Below, one piece after another: positions 1 through 8,957 of a stretch of 64,000 nt of DNA (within the stretch, counting starts at the first letter, position 1; each line of letters begins with the position of its first letter). This stretch comes from Deinococcus cellulosilyticus NBRC 106333 = KACC 11606 (GTDB lineage: Bacteria > Deinococcota > Deinococci > Deinococcales > Deinococcaceae), in the NCBI RefSeq assembly GCF_007990775.1, contig NZ_BJXB01000030.1:1-64000 (forward strand), written 5' to 3'. The notes beneath the pieces are model-generated. The model was given only the letters and a program-made list of their open reading frames with translations. It did not search any database and had not been told where the DNA came from. The position numbers were made by a program, and so were the translations under genes.

Positions 1-76
1 TTACGCCCTGGGCGGCAGCCTGCCCGAGTGCCAGCGTCAGTGAAGCGATTCCAATCACGGACATCCATTTCTTCAT
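1..76 (-). CDS. Exported protein, N-terminal fragment (cut by window edge)
   Basis: Only the first 25 codons are in the window. They read as a signal peptide: a Met-Lys-Lys start, a hydrophobic core and an Ala-rich cleavage region ending AAAQG. The ATG at 74-76 (minus) follows a GGAGGAGAG ribosome site, and a well-formed promoter lies at 169-197. The mature protein is outside the window, so its function cannot be named. Confidence 0.75.
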   Translation of the reverse strand, partial: MKKWMSVIGIASLTLALGQAAAQGV

Positions 77-168
77 CTCTCTCCTCCTTCAGGTGAGAAC
101 TGCAACACAGCGATTTCAGCGGCAGCGAAACCCTGTGGCATGTCTGGTTTGGTCCTTGGTTCACGCAC

Positions 169-197
169 ATAGTAACACCCTGCTTTCGATCCGTCAA
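169..197 (-). promoter_or_regulatory. Sigma70-type promoter of the exported protein gene
   Basis: On the minus strand TTGACG (192-197) is followed by exactly 17 nt and then TACTAT (169-174). It lies about 90 nt upstream of the start codon at 76 and points at it. Confidence 0.7.
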
Positions 198-326
198 TTG
201 TGAAATCACTGTCCCACAAGGAAAAGAAATCGTTTTCAATGCGTGCTGTATGACATTTTTTGAATCAGATCAAAGATGTCCTGAGGGCCTCAGAAAATCT
301 TGAGGGATTGCTTACATTCCCAATAA

Positions 327-365
327 GAAAACAGAAGTGACGCCTGAAACGCCACTTCTGTTTTC
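327..365 (-). terminator. Terminator of divIVA
   Basis: A 13-bp inverted repeat (GAAAACAGAAGTG, loop about 13 nt, then its complement) lies just after the divIVA stop. Read on the minus strand the stem ends in TTTTC, as in an intrinsic terminator. It is symmetric enough to work in both directions. Confidence 0.75.
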
Positions 366-378
366 AAACCTGCAAGTT

Positions 379-912
379 TTATTCAGGATGTTTGGCACTG
401 AGTTCCAGGAAAGCCTTGAGCATGGCCCGGTACTGGGCCAGAAACTGGGCTTTCTCGGACTTGACCTGCTCCAGACCCGTTTGCATTTCCTGCACTTTGG
501 CATGGGCCTCGGAGAACATGCGGTCCCGGTCCAGGTTCGCTTCCCTGAGCAGTTCATCGGCACGCTTGCGGGCCTGGTCCAGAATGGCCTGGGCATCACG
601 CTCGGCCTGTTCACGGATGGCCTCTGCTTCACGCTTGATGATCTCAGCCTCACGCTGGGCATTTTCCTTCATCTGGTGGGCGATCTGACCGGCAGAGATC
701 ACAGCACGCTTCAGGTCATCCTCGCCTGAACGCAACTCTCCAAGCTGGATCTCGAGATGCTGGATGCGGGTTTGCAGGTCGTTGGCGTTCACCAGCATCT
801 GTTCAAACTCGCTGGAGAGGTTCTCCAGAAACTGCTTCACTTCCCGGCGGTTGTAGCCACTGACGGCACCCGAGAACTCCTGACTGCGAATGTCGAACGG
901 TGTGATGTTCAT
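379..912 (-). CDS. divIVA: DivIVA-domain cell division/polarity protein
   Basis: This 177-residue protein has the DivIVA N-terminal membrane-binding segment (about residues 1-40, with SGYNRREVKQFLENL) followed by an almost uninterrupted coiled coil rich in Glu, Gln, Arg and Ala (about 40-170). DivIVA proteins sense curved membrane at the septum and poles and recruit division or wall-growth partners. The ATG overlaps the stop codon of the YggS-family gene by four bases (ATGA), so the two are translationally coupled. The yggS-divIVA neighbourhood is widespread in bacteria. The reading frame is intact and the length is in the usual range. Confidence 0.92.
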   Translation of the reverse strand: MNITPFDIRSQEFSGAVSGYNRREVKQFLENLSSEFEQMLVNANDLQTRIQHLEIQLGELRSGEDDLKRAVISAGQIAHQMKENAQREAEIIKREAEAIREQAERDAQAILDQARKRADELLREANLDRDRMFSEAHAKVQEMQTGLEQVKSEKAQFLAQYRAMLKAFLELSAKHPE

Positions 913-1544
913 AGAAAAATGGCACTCCCTATCCGGATGAGCGTGGCCCCAGTTTCGATGGCCAGCGGGTAATCGTCACTCATGCCCATGCTCAGCTCTC
1001 TGAGGTCCAGTTTAGCGTTTAAAGCTGCAACCCCATGAAACACCTGTCTGGCTGCCTCAGGCTGGTGGTAGGGTGCCATCACCATCAGGCCCTCCACCTC
1101 CAGACCAAGCTCGCGGGTGGTTTTCAGCAGTGCTGGAACCTCCTCAGCCGGACACCCGTGCTTCTGCACCTCACCATTATGCACCTGAATGAGGAGTTTG
1201 GGAGCCCTCCCCCACTTCTCGGCATAGCGGGCCAGGTCTGTGGCCTGTTCAGCATGCTCCAGCGTATGAATCAGGTGCACCTGCGAGAGATATTTGATCT
1301 TGTTGCTCTGGAGGGGGCCAATGAAATGCCACTCCAGCCTGGGATCGGTGAGCTCTTTCAGTTTGTCCCTGAGTTCCTGGCCCCGGTTTTCTGCCAGCCG
1401 GAAATGCCCAAACTGCAGCACTTTCTCCTGAATGGCCGAAATGGGCTGACCTTTGCTGACAGCAATCAGGTGCACTGTTGCAGGGTCCCTTCCAGATTCC
1501 ACAGCACAGCGTTCAATGTCTTTCAGGAGAAGCGGCAACTGCAC
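909..1544 (-). CDS. YggS/PLPBP family pyridoxal phosphate-binding protein
   Basis: This is a PLP-homeostasis protein with the alanine racemase N-terminal fold. The PLP lysine is K31 in HLIAVSKGQP. GPLQSNKIKYL, IQVHNGEVQKHG, LMVMAPY and the C-terminal GMSDDYPLAIETGATLIRIG are family signatures. I chose the GTG at 1544 because GGAGGGATGAA precedes it and it gives 211 residues, near the family norm. The open frame runs upstream to 1670, but that extension (Cys- and His-rich, with no family similarity) looks untranslated. The protein is expected to be cytosolic and to buffer free PLP and amino/keto acid pools. It is coupled to divIVA. Confidence 0.9.
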   Translation of the reverse strand: MQLPLLLKDIERCAVESGRDPATVHLIAVSKGQPISAIQEKVLQFGHFRLAENRGQELRDKLKELTDPRLEWHFIGPLQSNKIKYLSQVHLIHTLEHAEQATDLARYAEKWGRAPKLLIQVHNGEVQKHGCPAEEVPALLKTTRELGLEVEGLMVMAPYHQPEAARQVFHGVAALNAKLDLRELSMGMSDDYPLAIETGATLIRIGSAIFL

Positions 1545-1914
1545 TTCATCCCTCCGTTCTCTGTCCAGAACAACATGCTGAATGGACCGGCATCCATGCA
1601 CGTTCCCGCATCCTGATATCGTGTGAGCAGGTAGGATCGGTTCATAGGGGTAGTCTACACCACCCCTCAACTCTTCTCATGGGAGGGTCTCAGGGGGATT
1701 TCTTACTTTCCACAGCGAAAGCTGATGATTTTCATGTGAAAAGCCTTATTCTTCAATGGGAAGGCTGTTGTGTCTGTGATGTTCATCTGAGAAAGACCTC
1801 CTCTGAAAACACAGGAGATGAAGGCTTTCATGAAGTGCAGCTCTCACCTTTTGACCCACCACTTCACGCTTCTCACTGCACAATTCAGGAATAGTAGAGA
1901 AATACGGAGGAAGC
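1545..1914. other. Intergenic region between yggS and bamA
   Basis: This 370-bp divergent spacer must hold the promoters of yggS (minus) and bamA (plus). TTGACC occurs at about 1856 but without a well-spaced -10. A possible 42-codon minus frame near 1710-1835 has no convincing ribosome site. I see no RNA gene here. Confidence 0.5.
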
Positions 1915-4431
1915 ATGCGTAAAAGACTGGCACTCACCCTGGCCCTGCTCAGCGTTCCTGCACTGGCCCAGCAACAGGGCACCCTGAGTGAAATTCGAGT
2001 ACAAGGAGCAGATGACCTGCTCAGCAGCCTGATCAAAATTGAGTTGCCTTTTGTGATTGGCGATCCCATCAGCAAAGTCGATCCCAAACTTGCTGAACTG
2101 GCCGTGGAAGGCCTGGGTTTTTTCAAATCTGTGGATGCACGTCTGCTGGAAGAAAGCGGACAGACCATTCTGGTGGTGCAGGTGGAAGCCAACCCCACCA
2201 TCACCCAGGTGGAGATCAAAGGCAACACCCTGGTCCAGTCCAGCCAGATTCAGGCCCTCCTGGAGAACCAACTCAACATCTCTGCAGGCACAACCCTCAA
2301 CACCCTGCGCGTGGACCAGTCCCGGCAGTTGCTGTCTGAGGGATACCGTCAGGCGGGTCTGCCTTTCGCTCCAAAAGTCCAGACCGATCTCGCTGTGGAC
2401 AAAGATGGGGTGAAACTCACCTACACCATCGACGAAACGGCCCCCATTGAAAGCGTGAAAGTGACTGGCAACACCCTGGTCACAGATGAAGAACTGCAGC
2501 AAGCCGTTGCCCCTCTGGTGCAGGCCAAAACCTTCACCATGCAGGTGTACCAGCAGGCCCTGCAGAACATTGCCAATCTGTACTCACGCAAGGGGTATCA
2601 GGGCAGTGGACCCAATGTTTCTGGTGCTGAATTGGCCGGGAACGTGCTGACCATCCAAGTGCGTGAGCTGAAAATTGGCAGCATCGACACCAGCAACCTG
2701 GGCGAAGGGGTTCAGCTGACCAGCAAGCCCGGGGATTTCCTCAACACCCAGAAATTGCTCGATGACGTGCGTGCCCAGGGCAACCGACTTGGCAAGTATG
2801 TCAGTGTGGAGTACCAGCAAGACCCCACCGAACCTGCAACCGTCAATGTCAGTTTCGTGCTGTCTGATCAGGCCACAGGCAAAGTTGAAAAGATCGTCAT
2901 CAACAATGAAACCGCGCTCACTGAGGAAGAGTTGCGCCCCCTGTTGCGCCTGAAAGCGGGTGACCAGTTCAACCTGGAGCTTGCCCAGAACGATTATATG
3001 GCCATGCAACGGGCCTACCGGGAAAAAGGCTTTGAACTCGTCACCCAGCCCAATCCCATCGACTTCGATGGCACCACCCTCACCTTCAACCTTCGAGAGC
3101 TGAGAATTGGTGGCTATGAACTGGAGTGGAAAGGAGACCACCGCAGCCAGGAGCGTCTGGTTCTGCGAGAGTTGCCCCCCGCAGGCAGTGCCTTTAACAA
3201 GGACATCTTCAACAAGAGCCTGGAGCGCCTGATCCGCACAGGTTACGTTGCACCACCTGAGGTCCTCACCAAGGTCAACCCTGAAGACCCCAACAGTGCC
3301 ATCTTCGTTCTGAAGCTCACCGAGAACAGCAACCGTTACTTCAGCCCAGCAATTGAGTACAACAGCCTGGGTGGAGGCTGGAGTGGAAGTCTGGCTTATG
3401 AGGACAACAACTTCTTCGGAACGGGTCACAGTGCCAGTGCCCAGGTCAGTGCCAGCCTCAATGAGGCCAACCAGCCCTTCAATGGACAGCTCAGTTACAG
3501 CATTCCCTGGCTGGACTTTGATTTCCTGGATTTTGCCACCACCCCCACCAGTGCTTCTCTGAGTGTGTACTCTATGGTGACGCCCAACCTTCCCATCAAG
3601 CGAACGGTTCCTGGCACCACAGATACAGAAGACACTGGACGCCAGTACTCTGAACGTGCCACCGGCTTCAGCGTCAACCTGGGTCGACCCATCACCCCCG
3701 AGTTGCGGGTTTCACTGGGATACAGCATGGAATGGACCCAGGCCTACCTTGAACGCCGCGCTGCAGGTGAAGGTGGCCTCCCAGACAATGACCCGGATCT
3801 TGTGGCCAGTTTCCCTCCAAACGGTCAAAACAGTCAGGTCTACAGCAACCTGTCTTTTGACAACACCAACTTCCCGGAATTCCCCAGCAGTGGGTTCAGA
3901 GCCAGTCTGGGAGCCTCGTACGGGTTCGGTTACACAGGCAGCACCCGCCTGAACTGGTGGCAATTGACAGGTGGCGGCCGCAGCTATTTCGGATTTGGCA
4001 ACAAGATGGACAACGGCATGGACCAGTTCGCCGTCGCCCTGAGGGCAAATGCTGGAACCATTCTGGGCTCTGCCCCCGCTTCCCGAACCTTTGTGATTGG
4101 GGGCAGTGAACCTTCTGACCGTTTCACCCTTCGTGGGTACGACAACAAAGCTTTCACTGGAAGCAATTACTTCACAGCAAGCACAGAGCTCCGGTACAAC
4201 ACTGGCCTTTCCACAGGGTTTTCACAGGGACTCTATGGGGTTGCTTTCGTGGATGTGGGGGATGCCTGGACCAAATCCAGCGAATTCAAAGTCAATGTGG
4301 GGTACGGCCTTGGGGTGCAATTGAACCTGGGCACTTCCAGTTTCCTGCTGCCTGCCATCCGACTGGATTATGGCTTCAGTCCCGTCAACCCGAAAGGCAA
4401 GTTCCACTTCAGGCTGGGTTCTTTCTTCTGA
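1915..4431 (+). CDS. bamA: BamA/Omp85 outer membrane assembly protein
   Basis: This 838-residue protein starts with a clear signal peptide (cleaved after ALA near residue 19). It then carries about five POTRA repeats (roughly 22-400), seen as recurring blocks such as VEIKGNTLV and VKVTGNTLV. A C-terminal beta-barrel (about 430-838) ends in Phe-Phe, as outer membrane proteins do. VIGGSEPSDRFTLRGY matches the barrel motif around the conserved RGF/RGY loop. BamA inserts beta-barrel proteins into the outer membrane, consistent with the layered diderm envelope of Deinococcus. The ATG at 1915 is preceded by CGGAGGAAGC. A terminator follows at 4452. Confidence 0.93.
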   Translation: MRKRLALTLALLSVPALAQQQGTLSEIRVQGADDLLSSLIKIELPFVIGDPISKVDPKLAELAVEGLGFFKSVDARLLEESGQTILVVQVEANPTITQVEIKGNTLVQSSQIQALLENQLNISAGTTLNTLRVDQSRQLLSEGYRQAGLPFAPKVQTDLAVDKDGVKLTYTIDETAPIESVKVTGNTLVTDEELQQAVAPLVQAKTFTMQVYQQALQNIANLYSRKGYQGSGPNVSGAELAGNVLTIQVRELKIGSIDTSNLGEGVQLTSKPGDFLNTQKLLDDVRAQGNRLGKYVSVEYQQDPTEPATVNVSFVLSDQATGKVEKIVINNETALTEEELRPLLRLKAGDQFNLELAQNDYMAMQRAYREKGFELVTQPNPIDFDGTTLTFNLRELRIGGYELEWKGDHRSQERLVLRELPPAGSAFNKDIFNKSLERLIRTGYVAPPEVLTKVNPEDPNSAIFVLKLTENSNRYFSPAIEYNSLGGGWSGSLAYEDNNFFGTGHSASAQVSASLNEANQPFNGQLSYSIPWLDFDFLDFATTPTSASLSVYSMVTPNLPIKRTVPGTTDTEDTGRQYSERATGFSVNLGRPITPELRVSLGYSMEWTQAYLERRAAGEGGLPDNDPDLVASFPPNGQNSQVYSNLSFDNTNFPEFPSSGFRASLGASYGFGYTGSTRLNWWQLTGGGRSYFGFGNKMDNGMDQFAVALRANAGTILGSAPASRTFVIGGSEPSDRFTLRGYDNKAFTGSNYFTASTELRYNTGLSTGFSQGLYGVAFVDVGDAWTKSSEFKVNVGYGLGVQLNLGTSSFLLPAIRLDYGFSPVNPKGKFHFRLGSFF

Positions 4432-4451
4432 GCCAGATGACAACACAACAT

Positions 4452-4480
4452 CACCCCGGCATCAGCCGGGGTGTCTTTTT
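4452..4480 (+). terminator. Intrinsic terminator of bamA
   Basis: The stem CACCCCGGC / GCCGGGGTG has a 4-nt loop (ATCA) and is followed by TCTTTTT. It lies 21 nt after the bamA stop. Confidence 0.85.
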
Positions 4481-4514
4481 GACCATCGATTATCCTGCTT
4501 TGCACGTGCAGGTC

Positions 4515-6077
4515 TCAGCGCAGGATTCGAGGATAAATCACCACTTTGCTGCTGGGCTTGATGTCCGCCCGACTGACAATGCCCACCAGCACACTCCCTT
4601 TGAGGGTCTTCAGGCTGTTGACCATGTTGACGGTGTCAGCAGTGCTCAGGCCAGAAGGCAGGTTTTCCAGTGGAATCCCCTGTTCCTGTAAAGATTTGAT
4701 GGCATCCAGAGCGAGGTTCTGCAGGAACTGGGTGAGTTCCCGGTTGGTCTTGACTCCGGTGGGGCCCACATTGATCAGCCTGGAGCGGATGGGTTGCTCT
4801 CGCACATAAAGCACCCTGTTGTCCAGCAATTGCATGTCCACACTGACCGGGAAACCCTTGATCTGGTTGTTGGTGGCCCGAATCACCACCAGCACCTCCC
4901 CGTTCAGGTTGCGCAGGTTCTGGGAGAGCACAGAGACCTGATCTTCACCAACCAGAAGTGCACTGGGTTTGCCTCTAGCGCCTCTGGAAATGGCTTTCAG
5001 TTCTGCCTGACGGATGGCACGGTCCAGCGCATCAATCCCCTCATCGGCCTGGTAGACCCCCTGAAAAACAAGGTCACCCTTTTCAAAGATGGCATCCTGG
5101 GTGCGTCTGGCCTCCAGTTCGGTTCGTTGCTGGTCCAGGCTGACTTTGAGCTGGGAGGATTCAGATTTCAGTTCCGCAATCTCCTCGGTCATTTTTTTGA
5201 TGGAGCCTCGCAACTGGGCATTGTCTTTTTTCAGGTCTTCGGACTCCTTGATCAGCTGCGCCCTCAGGTACTGCAAACCGGAAACCTCTCCCTGAGCAGC
5301 CTGTCTGGCTTTCTTGAGGGATTCGTTTTCCTTCTTGAGGTTTTTTTGCTCTGTGCGCAAGGCATTGATGGTGGGGCTGATCTGCTTGATCTGTTGCTGG
5401 GCAGACTGATACTGGGCAAGTGCCTGCTGGTACTCTGTCTGGATCTTCTGATACTGTTCTCGCTCAGTGGTCAGATCGGCAACCATCTGGTCATAACTGC
5501 TGCGCAATTTTTTGTTCTGTGCTTCCAGATTGGTGCTCTTGATTTCAAGCTCCCGGATGCTCTGTTCAAGCACCTGGCCTTGTTGAAAGAGGGCAGCTGC
5601 ACGTGAGTTCAGTTTCTGGTTCTGGGATTCAAGAGCAACCCTGTATTCCTTGAGCTCATTCACTTCTGCTTTTAGACTGTCAGATTCCTTCTTCAGGCTG
5701 TCCCTGGCCTTCAGTGCTGCCTCACGCTCGGAGCTGAGACGAACCACATTGTCCTGGGTGACTTTCAGCGCAGCCTCCAGCTCTTCTTTGTTTTTTCGGA
5801 GGGGAGCAATCTGCACCTGCAGTTCCTGCAGTTCCTTGCGGTACTGTTCAGCTTTGCTGATGGTGACAATCGCCTGCTGGTTCACCAGTGCAAAACCCAG
5901 CATGCTGAGAAAACTGATCCCCATTCCTGTCGCCACCGCATAGATCAGGGCTGTGGTTTTGGGCCTGAGGCCAAAAAGACGGATATGACGCCTGCCCACC
6001 CGTCTGGCCACGTTGTCTGCAACGTAAGCAATCAGACCGGCAAGCAGAACCACAAAAACGAGGAGCACCCAGAGCAT
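4515..6077 (-). CDS. DUF3084 membrane-anchored coiled-coil protein
   Basis: This is a 520-residue protein of the DUF3084 family. It has two N-terminal membrane segments (about 2-20 and 42-66) separated by a basic loop with LFGLRPKTTALIYA. A long coiled coil (about 75-320, heptads rich in Gln, Leu, Lys and Glu) follows, and then a globular C-terminal domain (about 330-520). The function of the family is not established. It is expected to sit in the inner membrane with the coiled coil outside the bilayer. The gene lies 127 nt downstream of lptB on the same strand and may be co-transcribed with it, which would fit an envelope role. That role is inference. Confidence 0.85.
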   Translation of the reverse strand: MLWVLLVFVVLLAGLIAYVADNVARRVGRRHIRLFGLRPKTTALIYAVATGMGISFLSMLGFALVNQQAIVTISKAEQYRKELQELQVQIAPLRKNKEELEAALKVTQDNVVRLSSEREAALKARDSLKKESDSLKAEVNELKEYRVALESQNQKLNSRAAALFQQGQVLEQSIRELEIKSTNLEAQNKKLRSSYDQMVADLTTEREQYQKIQTEYQQALAQYQSAQQQIKQISPTINALRTEQKNLKKENESLKKARQAAQGEVSGLQYLRAQLIKESEDLKKDNAQLRGSIKKMTEEIAELKSESSQLKVSLDQQRTELEARRTQDAIFEKGDLVFQGVYQADEGIDALDRAIRQAELKAISRGARGKPSALLVGEDQVSVLSQNLRNLNGEVLVVIRATNNQIKGFPVSVDMQLLDNRVLYVREQPIRSRLINVGPTGVKTNRELTQFLQNLALDAIKSLQEQGIPLENLPSGLSTADTVNMVNSLKTLKGSVLVGIVSRADIKPSSKVVIYPRILR

Positions 6078-6204
6078 CCTGACCTCCTCTTATTCGCTGG
6101 CCGCTGGGACAGGGTCCAGAAGCATCACAGGACCCTGAGCCTGCAAGCAGCAGACATGGACATGGAACCTCACAGGAGCATCGGTCATGGTCTTCCGTGG
6201 GTTC

Positions 6205-6945
6205 TCAGAGTTCGAAGTTTTCACCGAGGTAGTGCCTGCGGGCGCTGTCATCGCGGGCAAACTCTTCCGGGGTTCCCTGGAAGCGCACCTGTCCATCGTA
6301 CATCAGGTACACCCGGTCACAGAGGGCCATGGTTTCCCGCACCGCGTGGTCCGTGATGAAAACCCCCAGCCCTCGACGCTCACGCAATTCTTTGACCAGG
6401 CGCTGGATCTCGGCCACACTTTTGGGGTCTACACCTGTGAAAGGCTCGTCCAACAGGATGAAATCCGGGTCTGTGGTCAGTGCACGGGCGATTTCCAGAC
6501 GCCTTCTCTCGCCCCCAGAAAGCTGATACGCAAAGGAGTTTGCCAGTTTTGTGAGACCAAATTCCTCCAGCAAGGAATCTGCACGGTTCTCCTGATCCTG
6601 CCTGGAAAGATTCTGGAATTCCAGAATCGCGAGCAGATTGTCTCTGGCGGTCATTTTACGAAATGCACTGGGTTCCTGGGGCAGGTAGCCCAGCCCTTTT
6701 TTGGCCCGGTGGTGCATCGCCAGACTGGTGATGTCCTCCCCTTTCAGGGTGATCCGGCCACCGTTGGGGCGAACAAAACCCACCATCATGTAAAAAGTGG
6801 TGGTCTTGCCCGCACCGTTGGGACCAAACAGTGCAACAATCTCGCCCCGCTTGATGTTGAGGTCGACGCCACCCACCACAGTTCGTTTTCCGTATGATTT
6901 GTACAGCCCTGAGGCTTTAAGTTCCAGAAGGTTTGATGAAGTCAT
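6205..6945 (-). CDS. lptB: LptB-like ABC transporter ATPase
   Basis: This 246-residue ATPase is complete. It has Walker A GPNGAGKT (41-48), signature LSGGE (142-146), Walker B FILLDEP (162-168) and an H-loop ITDHAV near 200. The spacing and the phrase FYMMVGFVRPNGG match LptB, which powers extraction of lipopolysaccharide or an analogous envelope lipid from the inner membrane. Deinococcus lacks classical LPS, so the substrate here is unknown. No good ribosome site precedes the ATG at 6945. The gene continues into the DUF3084 gene downstream. Confidence 0.85.
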   Translation of the reverse strand: MTSSNLLELKASGLYKSYGKRTVVGGVDLNIKRGEIVALFGPNGAGKTTTFYMMVGFVRPNGGRITLKGEDITSLAMHHRAKKGLGYLPQEPSAFRKMTARDNLLAILEFQNLSRQDQENRADSLLEEFGLTKLANSFAYQLSGGERRRLEIARALTTDPDFILLDEPFTGVDPKSVAEIQRLVKELRERRGLGVFITDHAVRETMALCDRVYLMYDGQVRFQGTPEEFARDDSARRHYLGENFEL

Positions 6946-6988
6946 CAGTGTTCACGTTAGCATGCTGCAGGATGTGACCCATGAGCAG

Positions 6989-7011
6989 AAAAAACCCCGC
7001 TTCTCGCGGGG
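6989..7011 (-). terminator. Intrinsic terminator of the cytochrome c gene
   Basis: On the minus strand CCCCGC, GAGAA loop, GCGGGG is followed by TTTTTT. It lies 40 nt after the cytochrome stop codon and separates it from lptB. Confidence 0.85.
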
Positions 7012-7051
7012 AGGAAGGGCTTCATGACAGTGTGCCACCTCTGCATCAAAC

Positions 7052-7753
7052 TCACTGCAGGGTGCTGAGGAAAGCGTGCAGGTCTGCCACCTTTTCGTCA
7101 CTGATCTGGTTGGCAGCAAAGTGCGGCATGGAGGGTTGCAGGGTCTTGCCTTCCGGGGTCTTGCCTTCGCGCAGGGTGGTGTTGAATTCTGCAACAGACC
7201 ACTTGCCCACCACACCAGCAAGTTTGGGACCAAAGCCTCCTTCAGCGTTGGCACCGTGGCATCCAGCACAGTTGTTGCTGACAAACACTTCTTTGCCGCT
7301 GTCGACATTGCCGCTGGCCTGGGCAGAGTTGCCACCGTTGCTCTCAGGGTTGTTGCCGGTGTTGTTGATCACGTCTCCACCAGCAGGGCTGCCAGGGCTC
7401 TGACGTTCAGGGTCATCTTCCTGTGTGCCAACAGTTTCAGAAGGTGCCGTGTCAGGTTTGGCCTGATCGTTGGTGGGGTTGTCTGCAGCATCATCGATGG
7501 GCTTGTCCACTTCGGCGTTGCCTTCAATGTCCCCTTCCTTGCCCGGGTCCTCTGTGGGATTTTCAGGATGATCAACGGTGGTTCCTTCTGCACCGGACTC
7601 TCTGGCCTCTTCCGGGCTGGGAAGGCCCTTGTCATCGTGTCCAGCTTCCACGCTGTGGGCACTGCCATCCCGCACACCCAGATTGTAGGCGTAAATTCCA
7701 CCCCCCACCAGAAGCACGGTGAGAATGGTGATGTTCACAGCAAAACGGTTCAT
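7052..7753 (-). CDS. Membrane-anchored class I c-type cytochrome
   Basis: This 233-residue protein has an uncleaved N-terminal membrane anchor (about 8-25). A very acidic, low-complexity linker rich in Asp, Glu, Pro and Asn (about 35-145) leads to a cytochrome c domain. The heme is attached at C162-A-G-C165-H166, and the distal Met ligand is probably M209 in PSMPHF. It would shuttle electrons on the outer face of the cytoplasmic membrane. The ATG follows GGAGGACAT. Its partner oxidase or dehydrogenase is not in the immediate neighbourhood. Confidence 0.9.
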   Translation of the reverse strand: MNRFAVNITILTVLLVGGGIYAYNLGVRDGSAHSVEAGHDDKGLPSPEEARESGAEGTTVDHPENPTEDPGKEGDIEGNAEVDKPIDDAADNPTNDQAKPDTAPSETVGTQEDDPERQSPGSPAGGDVINNTGNNPESNGGNSAQASGNVDSGKEVFVSNNCAGCHGANAEGGFGPKLAGVVGKWSVAEFNTTLREGKTPEGKTLQPSMPHFAANQISDEKVADLHAFLSTLQ

Positions 7754-7942
7754 ATGTCCTCCTCGGTCTGGCTTGCAGCCTGTTCGAATTCTTAGGCTAC
7801 ATCATGAAGACTTCCATTTACAGGTCTTTTCAGACAGGTTTATGCCTCATCTGGTGGCAATGCCACCAGGCAACCCCTGTTCGGCGTGAAACCCTTTGAC
7901 AACACTTCACTGTACGAAGCCCTGTCGGGACGCTTGTCCCTT

Positions 7943-8515
7943 TCATGGCGGGTCAAGGGTCAAAAGGGCTTGCATGGCCCGCATGCATTCTTCCCGGTAC
8001 TGGTTCAGGTCTGCCTGATCGTCAAACAGGAACTGGATGGCCAGACCATCAAGCACAGCCCGCATCAGTTTGGCCTGTTCCGGGGTCCGGGCGATCCCCA
8101 CCTTGAGCATGTCGGTGTTGTCAAAAAGCATCTGCGTGAGAAGACGCAATTCATAGACTTTGGTGCTTGCAGACAGAAAATCCAGATAGACCGTGTAAAA
8201 CCTCTTGGTGTTCAAGAGGCCATAGAACTGGTTTTCCACAAACACCTTCAGGCGGTCTTCGGTGGTGCCCTGTTGCCGCACTGCCCGGGTGGTGGCCACC
8301 GTGATGGTGCGCACGAAACGCTGCAGCACCTCTTTGAAGAGGCCTTCTTTGCTGCCAAAGTAATACACCAGTGTTCCCTTGGCGACCCCTGCCTGCTGGG
8401 CAATGTCAGAGAGCGTCACACTGGCATACCCCCGCTGGTAAATGGCGTGGTAAGCCGCCTGAACAATGTGGGTGCGGCGCTGTTTCTCTGCTTTTGGATT
8501 GACGGTTCTGGCCAT
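7943..8515 (-). CDS. TetR family transcriptional regulator
   Basis: The 190-residue product has a typical TetR helix-turn-helix (about residues 12-58, VTLSDIAQQAGVAKGTLVYY) followed by an alpha-helical ligand domain. I chose the ATG at 8515 over the longer frame from 8572, because the extra 19 residues would overlap the terminator at 8538-8570 and are not family-like. No strong ribosome site is visible. The target genes and ligand are unknown; the regulator may control itself or a neighbour. Confidence 0.88.
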   Translation of the reverse strand: MARTVNPKAEKQRRTHIVQAAYHAIYQRGYASVTLSDIAQQAGVAKGTLVYYFGSKEGLFKEVLQRFVRTITVATTRAVRQQGTTEDRLKVFVENQFYGLLNTKRFYTVYLDFLSASTKVYELRLLTQMLFDNTDMLKVGIARTPEQAKLMRAVLDGLAIQFLFDDQADLNQYREECMRAMQALLTLDPP

Positions 8516-8537
8516 AAGGGTTCTGGGAGAGGCCAAC

Positions 8538-8570
8538 AAAAAGGCCGGGCAAAATTGCTTCTGCCCAGCC
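8538..8570 (-). terminator. Intrinsic terminator of the small lipoprotein gene
   Basis: On the minus strand GGCTGGGCA and TGCCCGGCC form a stem with a loop of about 10 nt, followed by TTTTTG. It lies 33 nt after the lipoprotein stop codon. Confidence 0.8.
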
Positions 8571-8602
8571 ATGTTAGCACTTTTGCTGCCTGCGTTTACG
8601 CC

Positions 8603-8902
8603 TCAATTGGCTGGCTTGCGGTCGTAGGTGGTGACCATGTAGGGCAGGGTGGTCTGGTGGTAACGGCCTTTTTCGTCGAACCAGTACACGTAACTGCCAT
8701 TGGTCTGCTCAGACTCAGCCCGGGTGACTTTACCGTCCACCAGTCCATTAAAGATCTCCTTGCCATCGTAACTGTACAGGGTGATGTACTGTCTGGTGTT
8801 GGCAAAGTCGAGCACCTGACGCCTGAGCTGGTTCTGGGTTTCGCTGCGGCAACCCACCAGTGCCAGCGCAATGACTGTAAAAGCAACAATGGATTTCTTC
8901 AT
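8603..8902 (-). CDS. Small lipoprotein of unknown function
   Basis: This 99-residue product has a lipoprotein signal (MKKSIVAF...ALVGC, lipidated Cys at 18). A short beta-rich domain follows with aromatic repeats such as YITLYSYDGKEIFNG and YVYWFDEKGRYH. The ATG at 8902 is preceded by AGAGGTGCAC; an in-frame GTG six bases upstream is less likely. The gene lies 55 nt downstream of the PpiC-type foldase and ends in a terminator, so the two probably share a transcript. I do not recognise the domain. Confidence 0.75.
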   Translation of the reverse strand: MKKSIVAFTVIALALVGCRSETQNQLRRQVLDFANTRQYITLYSYDGKEIFNGLVDGKVTRAESEQTNGSYVYWFDEKGRYHQTTLPYMVTTYDRKPAN

Positions 8903-8957
8903 GTGCACCTCTTACCCTCTGTTACGCTTTCAGGGTCCAAAAAGATCCCGTGGTCGT

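Noticed and set aside
1710..1835. Possible 42-codon minus-strand gene before bamA
   Set aside because: A weakly placed AGGAGG exists but there is no similarity, and the internal Met is equally likely. Too weak to call.
7853..7940. Two small hairpins after the TetR gene as terminators
   Set aside because: TGGTGGCAATGCCACCA and GGGACGCTTGTCCC fold, but neither is followed by a T tract on either strand.
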